Source: Elizabethkingia bruuniana (lineage in GTDB: Bacteria; Bacteroidota; Bacteroidia; Flavobacteriales; Weeksellaceae). Taken from it: a stretch of DNA of 64,000 nt. Each line of letters starts with the position of its first letter. Within the stretch, counting starts at the first letter, position 1. The position numbers were made by a program, and so were the translations under genes. The DNA lies in NCBI RefSeq assembly GCF_002024805.1, contig NZ_CP014337.1, forward strand, positions 558,001 through 622,000, in the 5' to 3' direction. Positions 17,589 through 26,716 of the stretch are shown here, in pieces. The notes beneath the pieces are model-generated. The model did not search any database and was not told where the DNA came from. It saw only the letters and a program-made list of their open reading frames with translations.

Positions 17589-19883
17589 TTAAATGTTTTG
17601 CTTTACCTTCTCCAAACAAAGTCTTGCCATAAGATAACTGACAGTAGATTCTGCCCCTTGATTGAGATTGACATTATACTCCTCAAGACCATCGTAACAA
17701 CCTCCTGTAGCAGGATTGTAAATAATTTGATTCAGATGGTTTTGTCCCAGAAACCAATTCATGGCATTCTGCATCAAATGAAGATATTTCGGATTATCAG
17801 AAACCATATAGAATGCAGATAACGCTAAAATAGTATAGGCTATATCTATCGGTTGCTCACCTCCATTGGAGGTATTTTTATTTTGTTTATGAAGCCAGCC
17901 CTTGTTTGAAATCACTTTGATATTCGGACCTATAATAATTTTTGATAAAAGAAAGTGAAAAGATTCAAAAGCGATGTGTTTATACTTCTCGTTTCCGGTG
18001 GCTCGCCATGCATATAGTAAAGCCTCCGGCAGAACACTGTTGGCGTAGGTTAAATAGCGCTCAAACCATTGCCAATTACTGTCTTTAGCTTCTTTTCGGT
18101 ATAATTTAACCAATTGATTGGCTAATTTTTTTATAACAGGTATATTGCGAATCGATTTTTGGTAGTATAAACCTTTTATAATAAATGCGATAGCCCTTGG
18201 AGATTTAATTCTACTGATATAGAGAATACTTTTTTGTAATATTTTCTCTGTCCGAACAGAAAGTTCTTCAGGCAAATTTTCTTTCTGAGAAATAAGGTAA
18301 CCTAAAGCCCAAATCGCTCTTCCGTTAGAATCTTCAAGATTGGATTTATAATTCTGAGAGGTGAACTTTCTTTCTTTATCTACATAATTAAGAAAGCTGC
18401 CATCATGCATTTGGCAGAAATCAATAAAATTTAAATAAACAGTTATTAATTTCAGATCAGCGGGATCGTTACTGTACAGATAGTGCTGGCACATGGCGAT
18501 CATAGCCCTGGCGTTATCATCCAGCGTATATCCGGAATCCATATCGGGACGGTTAAGTATAGAGAACTGAAGCATGGCAAAATCTGTAGTTAAATGCCGA
18601 AAATGTTCAAGATTAATCACAGGTAAAGTATAATGAAGTTCTATTTCTCCTTTTCCGTATGCCTGAAATAAATGTGCATGAAGAAGAGAAGAATTCTCCC
18701 AGGCTGTTGGTGCCATTTTCTCTAAAGCTTTGGTTCTCAATTTTTCCTGTATGGTTTTATCTTTCAGTATAGTGTTTACTGCCAATCCTAGTTGTAGAGG
18801 AGATTCAAAATCTATAATAAGACCACTGCCATCTTTCAATACTTCTAGTGCGTGAGGAATAGGAGTAGAAACAATGGGACATCCGGAACTGATGGCATAG
18901 GAGAAAGTGCCGCTTACAACCTGATTTCGGTCTTTAGAAGTGAAAAGATATACATCGGTTAACTGAAGATATTCTAATAATTCTCCAAGGGGCAAATATT
19001 CATTGATAAACATTACATGATCTTCAATATCAAGCTTTTTAATAAGATCTTTTAGATAATTTCTGTATTCTTCACCATGAGTTTTAATAATCATAGGGTG
19101 TGTTTTACCTATAATCAGAAATATAATATCGGGATGTTGCAAGATAATTTTTGGGAGTGCCTTTAATGTCGTTTCAATATTTTTTCCGGGTCCCAGAAGG
19201 CCAAATGTAGAGAGTACCTTTTTATGGGTAAGGTGGTATTTTGATTTTAGTGAAATTTTATCATTATAGGCTAATAAATGAGTGCCATGTGGAATTACTT
19301 TGATTTTTTCTGGTAGAATTCCATAGGCATGAATCAAAATTTGAGAAGAAATACCTGTCATAACAATAACACAAGCCGAAAGATTAACAATCTCCCGTAC
19401 TTTATCTTTTAAATTTTTATCTGGTCTTGGCAGAACGGTATGAAAAGTAACAATCACTTCTTTTTCTAAAATCCTAAGAAAAGCAGATAATCCGATACTG
19501 GTGTCAGTAAAGAAACCAAATTCATGTTGCAAAATAATAAGCTGAATTTGGGGATCTTTATTTATTCTATTGGCCAGTTCTATATAAGAATCCGAATCGT
19601 ATGTTTTTAGGATATAGGAAACTTCTTCCTGATAATGATAATGTTCCTGTTTAGATTCCAAAGGAAAGACAGAGACTTGAAAAGAAGTTGGGAATTGAAT
19701 CCTGAGCATGTTGATCAGGTCTTGTGAGTATGTGGCAATACCACATACTTTTGGCGGAAAAGTACTAATAAAGGCAACCTTAGGCAGATATTTATTTTTA
19801 TAATATATTGTGTTTTTATATAAATTTTCGGATTGCCCTGTCAGAATATTATTTTGCATAATTAAATCGTTATTACTTTCCAT
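17589..19883 (-). CDS. GT4 glycosyltransferase with helical C-terminal domain
   Basis: A 764-residue fusion. Residues about 30-415 are a GT-B glycosyltransferase of family 4. This half shows PPKVCGIATYSQDLINML, the glycine-rich STFGLLGPGKNIETTLKALP and the donor-site region SGTFSYAISSGCPIVSTPIP. Residues about 425-764 form an all-helical toroid-like domain (LDDNARAMIAMCQHYLYS; ANSVLPEALLYAWRATGNEK; NGGEQPIDIAYTILALSAF). It follows the GH130 gene by 22 bases in the same direction, and the pair points to synthesis or turnover of a mannoside-type glycan. Acceptor unknown. Confidence 0.85.
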   Translation of the reverse strand: MESNNDLIMQNNILTGQSENLYKNTIYYKNKYLPKVAFISTFPPKVCGIATYSQDLINMLRIQFPTSFQVSVFPLESKQEHYHYQEEVSYILKTYDSDSYIELANRINKDPQIQLIILQHEFGFFTDTSIGLSAFLRILEKEVIVTFHTVLPRPDKNLKDKVREIVNLSACVIVMTGISSQILIHAYGILPEKIKVIPHGTHLLAYNDKISLKSKYHLTHKKVLSTFGLLGPGKNIETTLKALPKIILQHPDIIFLIIGKTHPMIIKTHGEEYRNYLKDLIKKLDIEDHVMFINEYLPLGELLEYLQLTDVYLFTSKDRNQVVSGTFSYAISSGCPIVSTPIPHALEVLKDGSGLIIDFESPLQLGLAVNTILKDKTIQEKLRTKALEKMAPTAWENSSLLHAHLFQAYGKGEIELHYTLPVINLEHFRHLTTDFAMLQFSILNRPDMDSGYTLDDNARAMIAMCQHYLYSNDPADLKLITVYLNFIDFCQMHDGSFLNYVDKERKFTSQNYKSNLEDSNGRAIWALGYLISQKENLPEELSVRTEKILQKSILYISRIKSPRAIAFIIKGLYYQKSIRNIPVIKKLANQLVKLYRKEAKDSNWQWFERYLTYANSVLPEALLYAWRATGNEKYKHIAFESFHFLLSKIIIGPNIKVISNKGWLHKQNKNTSNGGEQPIDIAYTILALSAFYMVSDNPKYLHLMQNAMNWFLGQNHLNQIIYNPATGGCYDGLEEYNVNLNQGAESTVSYLMARLCLEKVKQNI

Positions 19884-19905
19884 TTTATTCCGGGATAATA
19901 TTTAT

Positions 19906-20949
19906 TTATAATGAAGAATATTGCAGGAGTTCTTTTATGAGCTCTGATAGCTTAACAGAGACAACTGCAATGCGCTGGTCTGCTGCTCCGTAATAGATAT
20001 ACAGCGTGTCATTCTCTACGAGGGCTCCTGTTGGAAAGCAAACATTGTTGACTTCCCCTTTTAGTTCCCATTTTTTTTCCGGTTGAAAGAGGGGATACGG
20101 AAGTCTTGCAATTTCCTTCTTTGGATCTTCCAAGTCCAGCATAGCGGCACATGCTGTATATACATAACCTTCTATGGAATCATATACACCATGATAAATA
20201 ATAAGCCAGCCTTCGGGAGTTTCTATAGGTGGGCAGCCGCTTCCGATATAGCTCGTTTCATGTGCATATACAGGAGACAGTACAATATGGTCTTTGAAAT
20301 GAAGAAAATAATCTTTCCAAAAATCCAGAGTCAATGCCTTTATATTTTTAATACCAGTAACCATCTGAATATCTGGTCTTATCCGGTGAAGAAAATAGAG
20401 GTTTCCATTAATTCTTCTGGGGAAAAACACAAGATTTTTGCTCCATAGATAAACGTTGTCACTATTGGTTTGATGGCTGATTTGGAAATGATTATAGCGG
20501 ATATATTTATCATGAAGATTATCTTTATCTTCCGAGAGATGTTTAAACTCTTCATATGTAATCCTGGGAACAATAATGCCTGCTTTTTTCCATGTTTTCA
20601 AATCTGTTGAAGTGGCTAAGGCTCCAAGAGCATTAATACCATCGTAAGCGGTATAGGTAAGGTAAAACAGATTGTCAATCTTTACCAGACGTGGATCTTC
20701 CATTCCTTGCTTTTCATAATCATATTCAGGTACCAAAGCAGGAACATCTTTTCGATTTTCTATATGAAGGGGATCAGACAATTGACAGTACCCGATGCTT
20801 GAAAAATTTCCTTTAGCCACAGCGCGGTAAAATAGATGTATTATTTTATTATCCTTTATTACAGCAGGATTTAGAACACCTTCATTTTCAAAACTGTAAT
20901 CAGTTTTCTTCAAAAGAATTCCTTCTTTTTTTATCTTTAGGCTTTTCAT
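19906..20949 (-). CDS. glycoside hydrolase family 130 protein
   Basis: A 347-residue five-bladed propeller of family GH130. Members phosphorolyse beta-mannosides, and some are hydrolases. Signature segments are NEGVLNPAVIKDNKIIHLFY, YEKQGMEDPRLVKIDNLFYL (with the catalytic-type Asp in EDPR), ETPEGWLIIYHGVYDS and the C-terminal VNNVCFPTGALVENDTLYIY. No signal peptide, so it is cytosolic. It starts directly after the stop of the small basic gene and precedes the GT4 fusion. Confidence 0.92.
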   Translation of the reverse strand: MKSLKIKKEGILLKKTDYSFENEGVLNPAVIKDNKIIHLFYRAVAKGNFSSIGYCQLSDPLHIENRKDVPALVPEYDYEKQGMEDPRLVKIDNLFYLTYTAYDGINALGALATSTDLKTWKKAGIIVPRITYEEFKHLSEDKDNLHDKYIRYNHFQISHQTNSDNVYLWSKNLVFFPRRINGNLYFLHRIRPDIQMVTGIKNIKALTLDFWKDYFLHFKDHIVLSPVYAHETSYIGSGCPPIETPEGWLIIYHGVYDSIEGYVYTACAAMLDLEDPKKEIARLPYPLFQPEKKWELKGEVNNVCFPTGALVENDTLYIYYGAADQRIAVVSVKLSELIKELLQYSSL

Positions 20950-21090
20950 TCAGGTATCCAGACGCCTTCTTTCATTTTCCTTATCAATTCTTTTGGCAAT
21001 TTTGTCTTTTCGTTTCTCCTTTGTAGATTTTGAGGGGGCCGTTTTATCCTGGCTGTCAGATTTTTTTTTTCCGTTTCTCTCTTTTGACAT
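20950..21090 (-). CDS. small basic protein, first gene of the GH130/GT4 operon
   Basis: A 46-residue, strongly charged protein (MSKERNGKKKSDSQDK; STKEKRKDKIAKRIDKENER). Its TGA at 20952-20950 directly abuts the GH130 ATG at 20949, so the two are translationally coupled. No domain is recognised. The tight junction and matching strand support a real gene, too short for usual calling. Confidence 0.6.
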   Translation of the reverse strand: MSKERNGKKKSDSQDKTAPSKSTKEKRKDKIAKRIDKENERRRLDT

Positions 21091-21267
21091 GGTCTATAGA
21101 TTTATTGGGTTAGGTGTAAAGGTCAAGTTTTAAAAAGCCGTTGCTTTATAAGCGTTTTATAATTTGTTATATAAATCATAGGTATTTGAAGTATAAACAC
21201 TAACTTTGAAAATAGAGATTCATAAGGTATTGATTCTTAATAATATAAAATAGTTGTAGGAAATGTG

Positions 21268-21828
21268 ATGAAGTTGTATATAAAATATATGGTAAGCTTG
21301 CGCTGCAAGATGGTTGTTCATCAGGAACTCGAGAATTTAGGGATAAAAAATGCTGTGGTAGATCTTGGGACGGTAGAGCTATGGGATGATATATCTCTTT
21401 CACAGAGAACAATGCTGAAAGAAAATCTTCTGAAGACGGGTCTGGAACTCTTAGATGATAAAAAAAGCATCCTGATTGAAAAGATCAAAAATGTTGTTAC
21501 CCAGATGATTCATTATACAGATGAATTTCCAAAAGAAAACTTTTCGGACTACATTAGCGAAAAATTAGGTTATGATTATACTTATCTGGCCAATACATTT
21601 TCTGAAGTAAAAGGAATAACCTTACAGCATTTCATTATTATCAATAAAGTAGAAAAGGTAAAAGAGCTCTTACTTTATAATGAACTTAACCTCACAGAAA
21701 TTTCTTATAAGCTCAATTATAGCAGTGTTGCCCATCTTTCAAATCAATTTAAAAAAATAACAGGTCTTTCTCCTTCATTTTACAAAAAGCTTAAACTTCG
21801 GCGTTTAAAAAATCTTGAAGATTTATAA
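21268..21828 (+). CDS. AraC-type regulator with short N-terminal domain
   Basis: A 186-residue protein; the second of two adjacent ATGs gives the start MKLYIKYMVSLRCKMVVHQE. The N-terminal 60 residues (ELENLGIKNAVVDLGTVELW) are a small alpha/beta segment rather than a cupin. The C-terminal AraC DNA-binding domain has two HTHs (FSDYISEKLGYDYTYLANTF; LNLTEISYKLNYSSVAHLSN). It is divergent from the GH130 operon, with about 175 bases between; regulation of that operon is possible. Confidence 0.85.
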   Translation: MKLYIKYMVSLRCKMVVHQELENLGIKNAVVDLGTVELWDDISLSQRTMLKENLLKTGLELLDDKKSILIEKIKNVVTQMIHYTDEFPKENFSDYISEKLGYDYTYLANTFSEVKGITLQHFIIINKVEKVKELLLYNELNLTEISYKLNYSSVAHLSNQFKKITGLSPSFYKKLKLRRLKNLEDL

Positions 21829-21932
21829 AGGTGTGATATATGCAAGTTTATTATATCCAGGTATAATAGTTTAGCGAGCTATTTAGCTCACCTTTACCAT
21901 GTAATAATTCTGTTACACCTAAAAATAAAACG

Positions 21933-22151
21933 ATGGATAACAACCAAAATAAAAGCCTTGGTAATTTTAGAATTAAAGGTAATTGGGCAGAACAGGCCAG
22001 AGGATTAAAGAAAAAATTTGTGGAATTAAAAGATTCTGATCTCCAGTTTGAAGAAGGAAAAGAAGATGAACTACTAAGAAAATTAGGGCAAAAATTAAAT
22101 AAAAATCGTGAGGAAACTATTGATATCATTAATAAAGCACTTGTATTGTAG
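21933..22151 (+). CDS. CsbD-like stress protein
   Basis: A 72-residue protein with the CsbD pattern: IKGNWAEQARGLKKKFVELK followed by LQFEEGKEDELLRKLGQKL. CsbD-like proteins are small, abundant general-stress proteins of unknown mechanism. A hairpin follows, so it is probably a single-gene unit. Confidence 0.8.
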   Translation: MDNNQNKSLGNFRIKGNWAEQARGLKKKFVELKDSDLQFEEGKEDELLRKLGQKLNKNREETIDIINKALVL

Positions 22152-22204
22152 GTTGATCAATTAAAATATAAAAAATAATTGATCTGCTATAAAGAGTCTT
22201 AGTA

Positions 22205-22239
22205 AACAGAACAGGTGCCCACAAGGTGCCTGTTCTGTT
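22205..22239 (+). terminator. hairpin after the CsbD-like gene
   Basis: AACAGAACAGGTGCC pairs with GGTGCCTGTTCTGTT (two wobble pairs) around CACAA. The stem is long but the following T-run is weak, so this may be a terminator or RNA-end stabiliser. Confidence 0.6.
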
Positions 22240-22365
22240 AGTATAAAATGGGCTTATACCAAAAAGAGAGCGTTTACTTTATGTTTTATCAAACACATTC
22301 TGTATAGCAACAAGCATTATTGGCAGACAATAAAAGAATACACATAATCAAATAATATCTTTATA

Positions 22366-22635
22366 ATGAAAAATACAACGCTTTACCTGTTTAAAAATAG
22401 TGTAACTAAAAAAATACCTTTATTTAAAGGTTACTATGAACTGACTTCACTTAATGATATTATGGCTTTTAATCTTTTTGATATAGAAACGGTTACGGAA
22501 TGTACTGTTGAAGTACCGGATGATTTTAAATTTGAGGACCATTTGCAAAATGAACTTATAAAATGGTGTGAAGAATCCCCGGATTCTATCGATCATAATT
22601 TCATTGTTACATGTAATGATTATGATGTTATTTAG
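22366..22635 (+). CDS. hypothetical protein
   Basis: An 89-residue acidic protein with no signal or membrane segment (ETVTECTVEVPDDFKFEDHL; CEESPDSIDHNFIVTCNDYD). I recognise no family. It precedes the antiporter gene by 65 bases in the same direction and could be co-transcribed. Confidence 0.6.
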   Translation: MKNTTLYLFKNSVTKKIPLFKGYYELTSLNDIMAFNLFDIETVTECTVEVPDDFKFEDHLQNELIKWCEESPDSIDHNFIVTCNDYDVI

Positions 22636-22700
22636 CTTAATAGAAATCAAAGAGCTGGTGTCCTGCAGTTGCTCAGAAACTGAGAAAGTATTGATATCCT

Positions 22701-23801
22701 ATGAAAAATAAAATATACCTTTTAGGGTGGACAATCATTCTGCCTGTAATGGCATGGGTGGTTTATTTGTTTCATAATGTTTTTACCGGACATTTTTATT
22801 CTCTGGTTCTTGTATTTTTTCTGATAAGTTCGGTTTTAGCAGCCGTATATCATTCTGAGATTATTGCCTACAGGGTAGGAGAACCCTACGGAACCCTTCT
22901 TTTAGCTTTTGCTATAACAGTTATTGAGGCGGCGCTTATTATATCTATCATGCTTAGCAGCAAGGGACTGGAAAGCATATCTCTGGCAAGGGATACTGTT
23001 TTTGCAGCCGTTATGATTATTCTTACCGGAATTATAGGCGTGTGTATTATCGTAGGCTCATTGAAATACAGAGAACAGGTATTTACCTTACAGGGCGTAA
23101 GCACAGCTTTAATAACGCTTACCTCTATTGTTGTTTTTATATTAATTCTGCCCAATTACACCATTAGTCATACAGGGGGAGAATATACTCCATACCAGTT
23201 AATATTTATTTCTTTAATATGCCTGGCCTTGTACATCGGTTTTACCATGATACAAACGGTAAGGCATCGCGCTTACTTTATAGCACCCATACCGAATAAA
23301 AATTCTGATTTTAGTGAAGATGATGTCCCACTGGAAAAGCCTTCCAGAAAGGTGATGTATTTTAGTATTATACTTTTATTATTATGTCTCGGAATCGTCG
23401 TTCTTTTGGCCAAAAACCTCTCGAAAGATGTCGATACACTGGTTATAGGATTGGGCGCTCCAAAGTCCTTAGTTGGGATTATTATTGCCGGAATAGTGCT
23501 CCTTCCCGAAGGGCTTGCGGCTATCAGGGCCGCATACAACAACCGACTTCAAACAAGTCTTAATTTAGCTTTAGGCTCAGCTTTGGCAAGCATTGGGCTT
23601 AGTATTCCTTTCATCGCTTTTGTTTCCGTAATAGCTGATATGAGGATGATGTTAGGTATTAGTATTAAGTCAATACTGCTTTTAGGATTGTCTTTATTTA
23701 TTATTACAGTTTCTTTGGCAACAGGCCGTACCAATATTATGCAGGGACTTGTACTGATTGCCATTTTTATACTTTATCTGTTCACTACACTTGAACCTTA
23801 A
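22701..23801 (+). CDS. chaA: ChaA-type cation/proton antiporter
   Basis: A 366-residue inner-membrane protein with about 11 helices. The two inverted alpha-repeats of the CaCA superfamily are visible: LLLAFAITVIEAALIISIML, with its Glu in the membrane, and SLVGIIIAGIVLLPEGLAAI. A cytosolic loop (NKNSDFSEDDVPLEKPSRK) separates the halves. ChaA proteins exchange Ca2+, Na+ or K+ for protons. The size fits the family. Confidence 0.88.
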   Translation: MKNKIYLLGWTIILPVMAWVVYLFHNVFTGHFYSLVLVFFLISSVLAAVYHSEIIAYRVGEPYGTLLLAFAITVIEAALIISIMLSSKGLESISLARDTVFAAVMIILTGIIGVCIIVGSLKYREQVFTLQGVSTALITLTSIVVFILILPNYTISHTGGEYTPYQLIFISLICLALYIGFTMIQTVRHRAYFIAPIPNKNSDFSEDDVPLEKPSRKVMYFSIILLLLCLGIVVLLAKNLSKDVDTLVIGLGAPKSLVGIIIAGIVLLPEGLAAIRAAYNNRLQTSLNLALGSALASIGLSIPFIAFVSVIADMRMMLGISIKSILLLGLSLFIITVSLATGRTNIMQGLVLIAIFILYLFTTLEP

Positions 23802-23822
23802 TAATTATAATAATTATACAGG

Positions 23823-24761
23823 TTAGTTTTTCTGATTCTCATCTGTTTTAAGTTCGTTTCCTATCTGATCTGTCTGAGGCAACGGGTGGTTATAATTTTC
23901 TTCAATATAACGCAGAATTAGGGTATCGGTTTGGTGATTGAGTTTTCTTATGAAAAGATGATTACCATGTTTTAGCATATTAATATAAATCTCAGAATTC
24001 TGTTTTGTTACTTTTGACAATTTAATAACCATTCTTTTGTCATCATTTACAGCAATGTCATGAAATGTTGTATTCATTAAAACTGTTTGGAAAAAAGAGT
24101 CTCCCGGCAGAAAAGTATGAAGATAAAAATTTTTAAATTTCACGATCTTATCATTACTGCATATAAAAGCACAAGTGTCACGTGTGAATATAAACCACTT
24201 TCCGCCAATATAGGGCGTTATTCCTTTCATAAACTCTCTCTTATAAATCATAGAAGATATCTTATATGCCAATTCTGTAAAGTGGTTTTGGATTCTTTGA
24301 AGTGTATCGGGTCTGTAAAATTTCTGATCGTAATAGAAAATAAAGTTTTTATTAGTATTATCGGAGAGGAACTGGCGTATAATATTTTGATTTTTTAAGG
24401 GATAATCATCTCCGCTCAGATTAATAAAAAAATCCCACTCAGAACTTACATTAAGAAGATATTCCATAGCATCGAGTTCAGCTTGTATCATGCTGAATCC
24501 TCCAGGATTAATGTTCATACTTTGTAAAACATAAGCATTTGGAAACTGTATAAGAAATTGTTGAATTTCTTCTGTAAATTCAGATTTTGCTTTTCTGTCA
24601 ATATGGATAAGGTAGAATTGATCTCTTGTATGAATCTGATAAAAGAGTTTTTTAAAAACCTCAGGTTCATGGTGCACCATAATGAAATAGGCAATTCTTA
24701 TCAATGGAGGAGGAGAGGTAGCTAACGGCTGGGGTTGTGTTTTGGGAAAATAAGTATGCAT
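23823..24761 (-). CDS. core-2/I-branching-type beta-glycosyltransferase (GT14)
   Basis: A 312-residue protein from the ATG at 24761 (MHTYFPKTQPQPLATS). The open frame extends 89 codons further up, but that part overlaps the divergent promoter region and looks non-coding. GT14 features are IRIAYFIMVHHEPEVFKKL, FYLIHIDRKAK, SEWDFFINLSGDDYPLKNQN and GGKWFIFTRDTCAFI. Such enzymes add GlcNAc or xylose branches using nucleotide sugars. No membrane anchor is evident. It is convergent with the antiporter gene. Confidence 0.85.
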   Translation of the reverse strand: MHTYFPKTQPQPLATSPPPLIRIAYFIMVHHEPEVFKKLFYQIHTRDQFYLIHIDRKAKSEFTEEIQQFLIQFPNAYVLQSMNINPGGFSMIQAELDAMEYLLNVSSEWDFFINLSGDDYPLKNQNIIRQFLSDNTNKNFIFYYDQKFYRPDTLQRIQNHFTELAYKISSMIYKREFMKGITPYIGGKWFIFTRDTCAFICSNDKIVKFKNFYLHTFLPGDSFFQTVLMNTTFHDIAVNDDKRMVIKLSKVTKQNSEIYINMLKHGNHLFIRKLNHQTDTLILRYIEENYNHPLPQTDQIGNELKTDENQKN

Positions 24762-24877
24762 TATTAGAGGATTAAAATTATCCGCTGAATGCAAACAATT
24801 TGTTTCATGCACGAAATCTATGAATAAATTTTTGATAATCAGTTGATTAAATGTAGTATTGTTCTGAATGTTTATTG

Positions 24878-24885
24878 TATATTTG
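24878..24885 (+). promoter_or_regulatory. candidate promoter of the DEAD-box helicase gene
   Basis: TATATTTG is an exact -7 element, with a TTG 16 bases upstream at 24859. It implies a leader of about 280 bases before the helicase ATG, typical of cold-shock mRNAs. Confidence 0.5.
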
Positions 24886-25102
24886 CAGCACAATAAATAA
24901 ACAGGCCTCTGCCTTTGCCTTCTGTCACAGTTTAAAATACCTTTTTTTTCTTTTTCAGTATCTAGCTTTTCCAGCCGCCACATTTTAACTTTTAAATCTT
25001 TATGGATGAATATGAGTTTAGGTAGCAAAAGCTATATCAATAAGCAGTTATATAATACGCAGGATTATAAACTTTTATTTCTTTATTTAAGGACTGTTGT
25101 TT

Positions 25103-25183
25103 ATGGATTTTATTCAGGATTTTATGGAAAACCTGATTCACTTAAAGCCTAAAAAAGGCAATTTCAAAAACAATGAATTTTAA
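25103..25183 (+). CDS. upstream ORF overlapping the helicase start
   Basis: A 26-codon frame (MDFIQDFMENLIHLKPKK, ending NFKNNEF) inside the long helicase leader. Its stop lies 10 bases past the helicase ATG at 25173, so translation of the two would be coupled. It could be a regulatory leader peptide; function unproven. Confidence 0.4.
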   Translation: MDFIQDFMENLIHLKPKKGNFKNNEF

Positions 25184-26297
25184 AAGTTTAAATTTAATAA
25201 ATCCTATTATCCGTGCCATAACAGAAGCCGGATATTCAAAACCCACCGATATCCAGAATATGGCGATACCGCATATTCTTGAGGGAAAAGATATTATTGG
25301 CTGTGCACAGACCGGAACCGGCAAAACGGCAGCATTTGCAATGCCTGTTCTACAGTTACTTAAAAAGAAAAACCCGGAACATAAAGAAATTCGAACACTT
25401 ATTCTAACCCCCACGCGGGAGCTGGCAATACAGATTGAGGAAAATTTTAAGGTCTATAGTAAATATCTGCCATTATCACAGCTTTGTGTTTTCGGTGGCG
25501 TTGGTAAAGGAAGCCAGATTGCAGCCTTAAGAAAAAGAGTAGATGTATTGATTGCCACACCGGGAAGACTTTTAGATTTGTGCAGCGATGGACATGTGAA
25601 TCTTTCCAAAATTGAAATTCTGGTTCTGGATGAAGCAGACAGAATGCTTGATATGGGTTTTGTGAATGATGTGAAAAAGATTCTCAGGTTAACCCCTTCA
25701 AAGAAACAGACTCTGTTTTTCTCTGCAACCATGCCTGTTTCTATACGGAAATTTGCAAATACAATTGTGAAAAATCCTGTAGAAGTATCGGCAACACCTG
25801 TTTCATCAACAGCAAAAACTATAGAACAGTCTGTATATTTTGTTGATAAAAACAGAAAAACAGATTTACTTATCAATCTTCTGGAAGACTCTAGTATTAA
25901 CCGCCTATTGGTTTTTACACGAACCAAATACGGAGCAGACCGATTGGTAAAACAACTGGGACATACAGGAATATTTGCAGCAGCAATTCACGGAAACAAA
26001 TCTCAACAAGCAAGACAAAAAGCACTTGAAGACTTTAAAAAAAGTAAGGTCCGTGTTTTAATCGCCACTGATATTGCAGCGCGCGGAATCGATATCGACG
26101 AACTTTCTTTCGTTATCAATTATGAACTCCCAAATATACCGGAAACTTATGTTCACCGAATAGGCAGAACCGGAAGAGCCGGAATGGAAGGAAAAGCAGT
26201 TTCTTTTTGCGACGAGGACGAACGTTCCGATTTAAAGAATATTCAAAAGCTCATAGGCTTTACAATGCCTGTAGGAAATCAGGCGGGCATACACTAA
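25173..26297 (+). CDS. DEAD-box RNA helicase (RhlE-like)
   Basis: A 374-residue helicase with the full motif set: Q motif (GYSKPTDIQNMAIPHIL), Walker A AQTGTGKTAAF, PTRELAIQI, TPGRLLDL, DEAD (VLDEADRMLDMGF), SAT (FFSATMP), and the second RecA domain with ARGIDIDELSFVINYELP and HRIGRTGRAG. It ends soon after the second domain, with no long basic tail, as in compact RhlE types. It unwinds RNA duplexes in ribosome assembly or decay. The long leader and the downstream cold-shock gene suggest cold-induced expression. Confidence 0.95.
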   Translation: MNFKSLNLINPIIRAITEAGYSKPTDIQNMAIPHILEGKDIIGCAQTGTGKTAAFAMPVLQLLKKKNPEHKEIRTLILTPTRELAIQIEENFKVYSKYLPLSQLCVFGGVGKGSQIAALRKRVDVLIATPGRLLDLCSDGHVNLSKIEILVLDEADRMLDMGFVNDVKKILRLTPSKKQTLFFSATMPVSIRKFANTIVKNPVEVSATPVSSTAKTIEQSVYFVDKNRKTDLLINLLEDSSINRLLVFTRTKYGADRLVKQLGHTGIFAAAIHGNKSQQARQKALEDFKKSKVRVLIATDIAARGIDIDELSFVINYELPNIPETYVHRIGRTGRAGMEGKAVSFCDEDERSDLKNIQKLIGFTMPVGNQAGIH

Positions 26298-26307
26298 GAA
26301 ATATTGC

Positions 26308-26342
26308 ATTAATGAACGGAATAAAGATATTCCCTCATTAAT
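26308..26342 (+). terminator. hairpin between the helicase and cold-shock genes
   Basis: ATTAATGA (26308-26315) with an inner GGAATA/TATTCC stem pairs with TCATTAAT (26335-26342). It is AT-rich and lacks a T-run, so it may be a processing or stability element rather than a full stop. Confidence 0.45.
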
Positions 26343-26380
26343 CATCATTTATACAATAACAATTTTTAATTACAATTACA

Positions 26381-26575
26381 ATGCAACAAGGCACCGTAAA
26401 ATTTTTCAATGAAGCAAAAGGCTTCGGATTTATTACTCCCAACGATGGAGGAGAAGACATTTTCGTACATTCTACAGGTTTAATATCAAATAATATTCGT
26501 GAAAACGATTCTGTTGTATATGAAGTAGAACGTGGGAAAAAAGGTTTAAATGCTGTCAATGTAAAATTGGCATAA
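26381..26575 (+). CDS. cold-shock domain protein
   Basis: A 64-residue OB-fold protein. The RNA-binding motifs RNP1 (GFGFITP) and RNP2 (DIFVHST) are intact, in the usual MQQGTVKFFNEAKGFGFI context. It binds single-stranded nucleic acid and melts RNA structure. It follows the DEAD-box helicase by 83 bases and ends at a strong terminator. Confidence 0.97.
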   Translation: MQQGTVKFFNEAKGFGFITPNDGGEDIFVHSTGLISNNIRENDSVVYEVERGKKGLNAVNVKLA

Positions 26576-26614
26576 CCTCATACGTATATTATTTTATTTT
26601 CGATATACCCATGA

Positions 26615-26641
26615 CCTCTCGTACAGTACGAGGGGTTTTTT
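26615..26641 (+). terminator. intrinsic terminator after the cold-shock gene
   Basis: CCTCTCG pairs with CGAGGGG around TACAGTA, followed by a seven-T run. Confidence 0.85.
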
Positions 26642-26716
26642 ATCAATTTTAAGGAAGATCCATTTAAATGTATTCCTTCCCTCATATCTTTATGTCATAT
26701 AAATTAAAACGATACC

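Noticed and set aside
25454-25927. 157-codon minus-strand frame inside the helicase gene
   Set aside because: Antisense to conserved helicase motifs; no independent start region or family.
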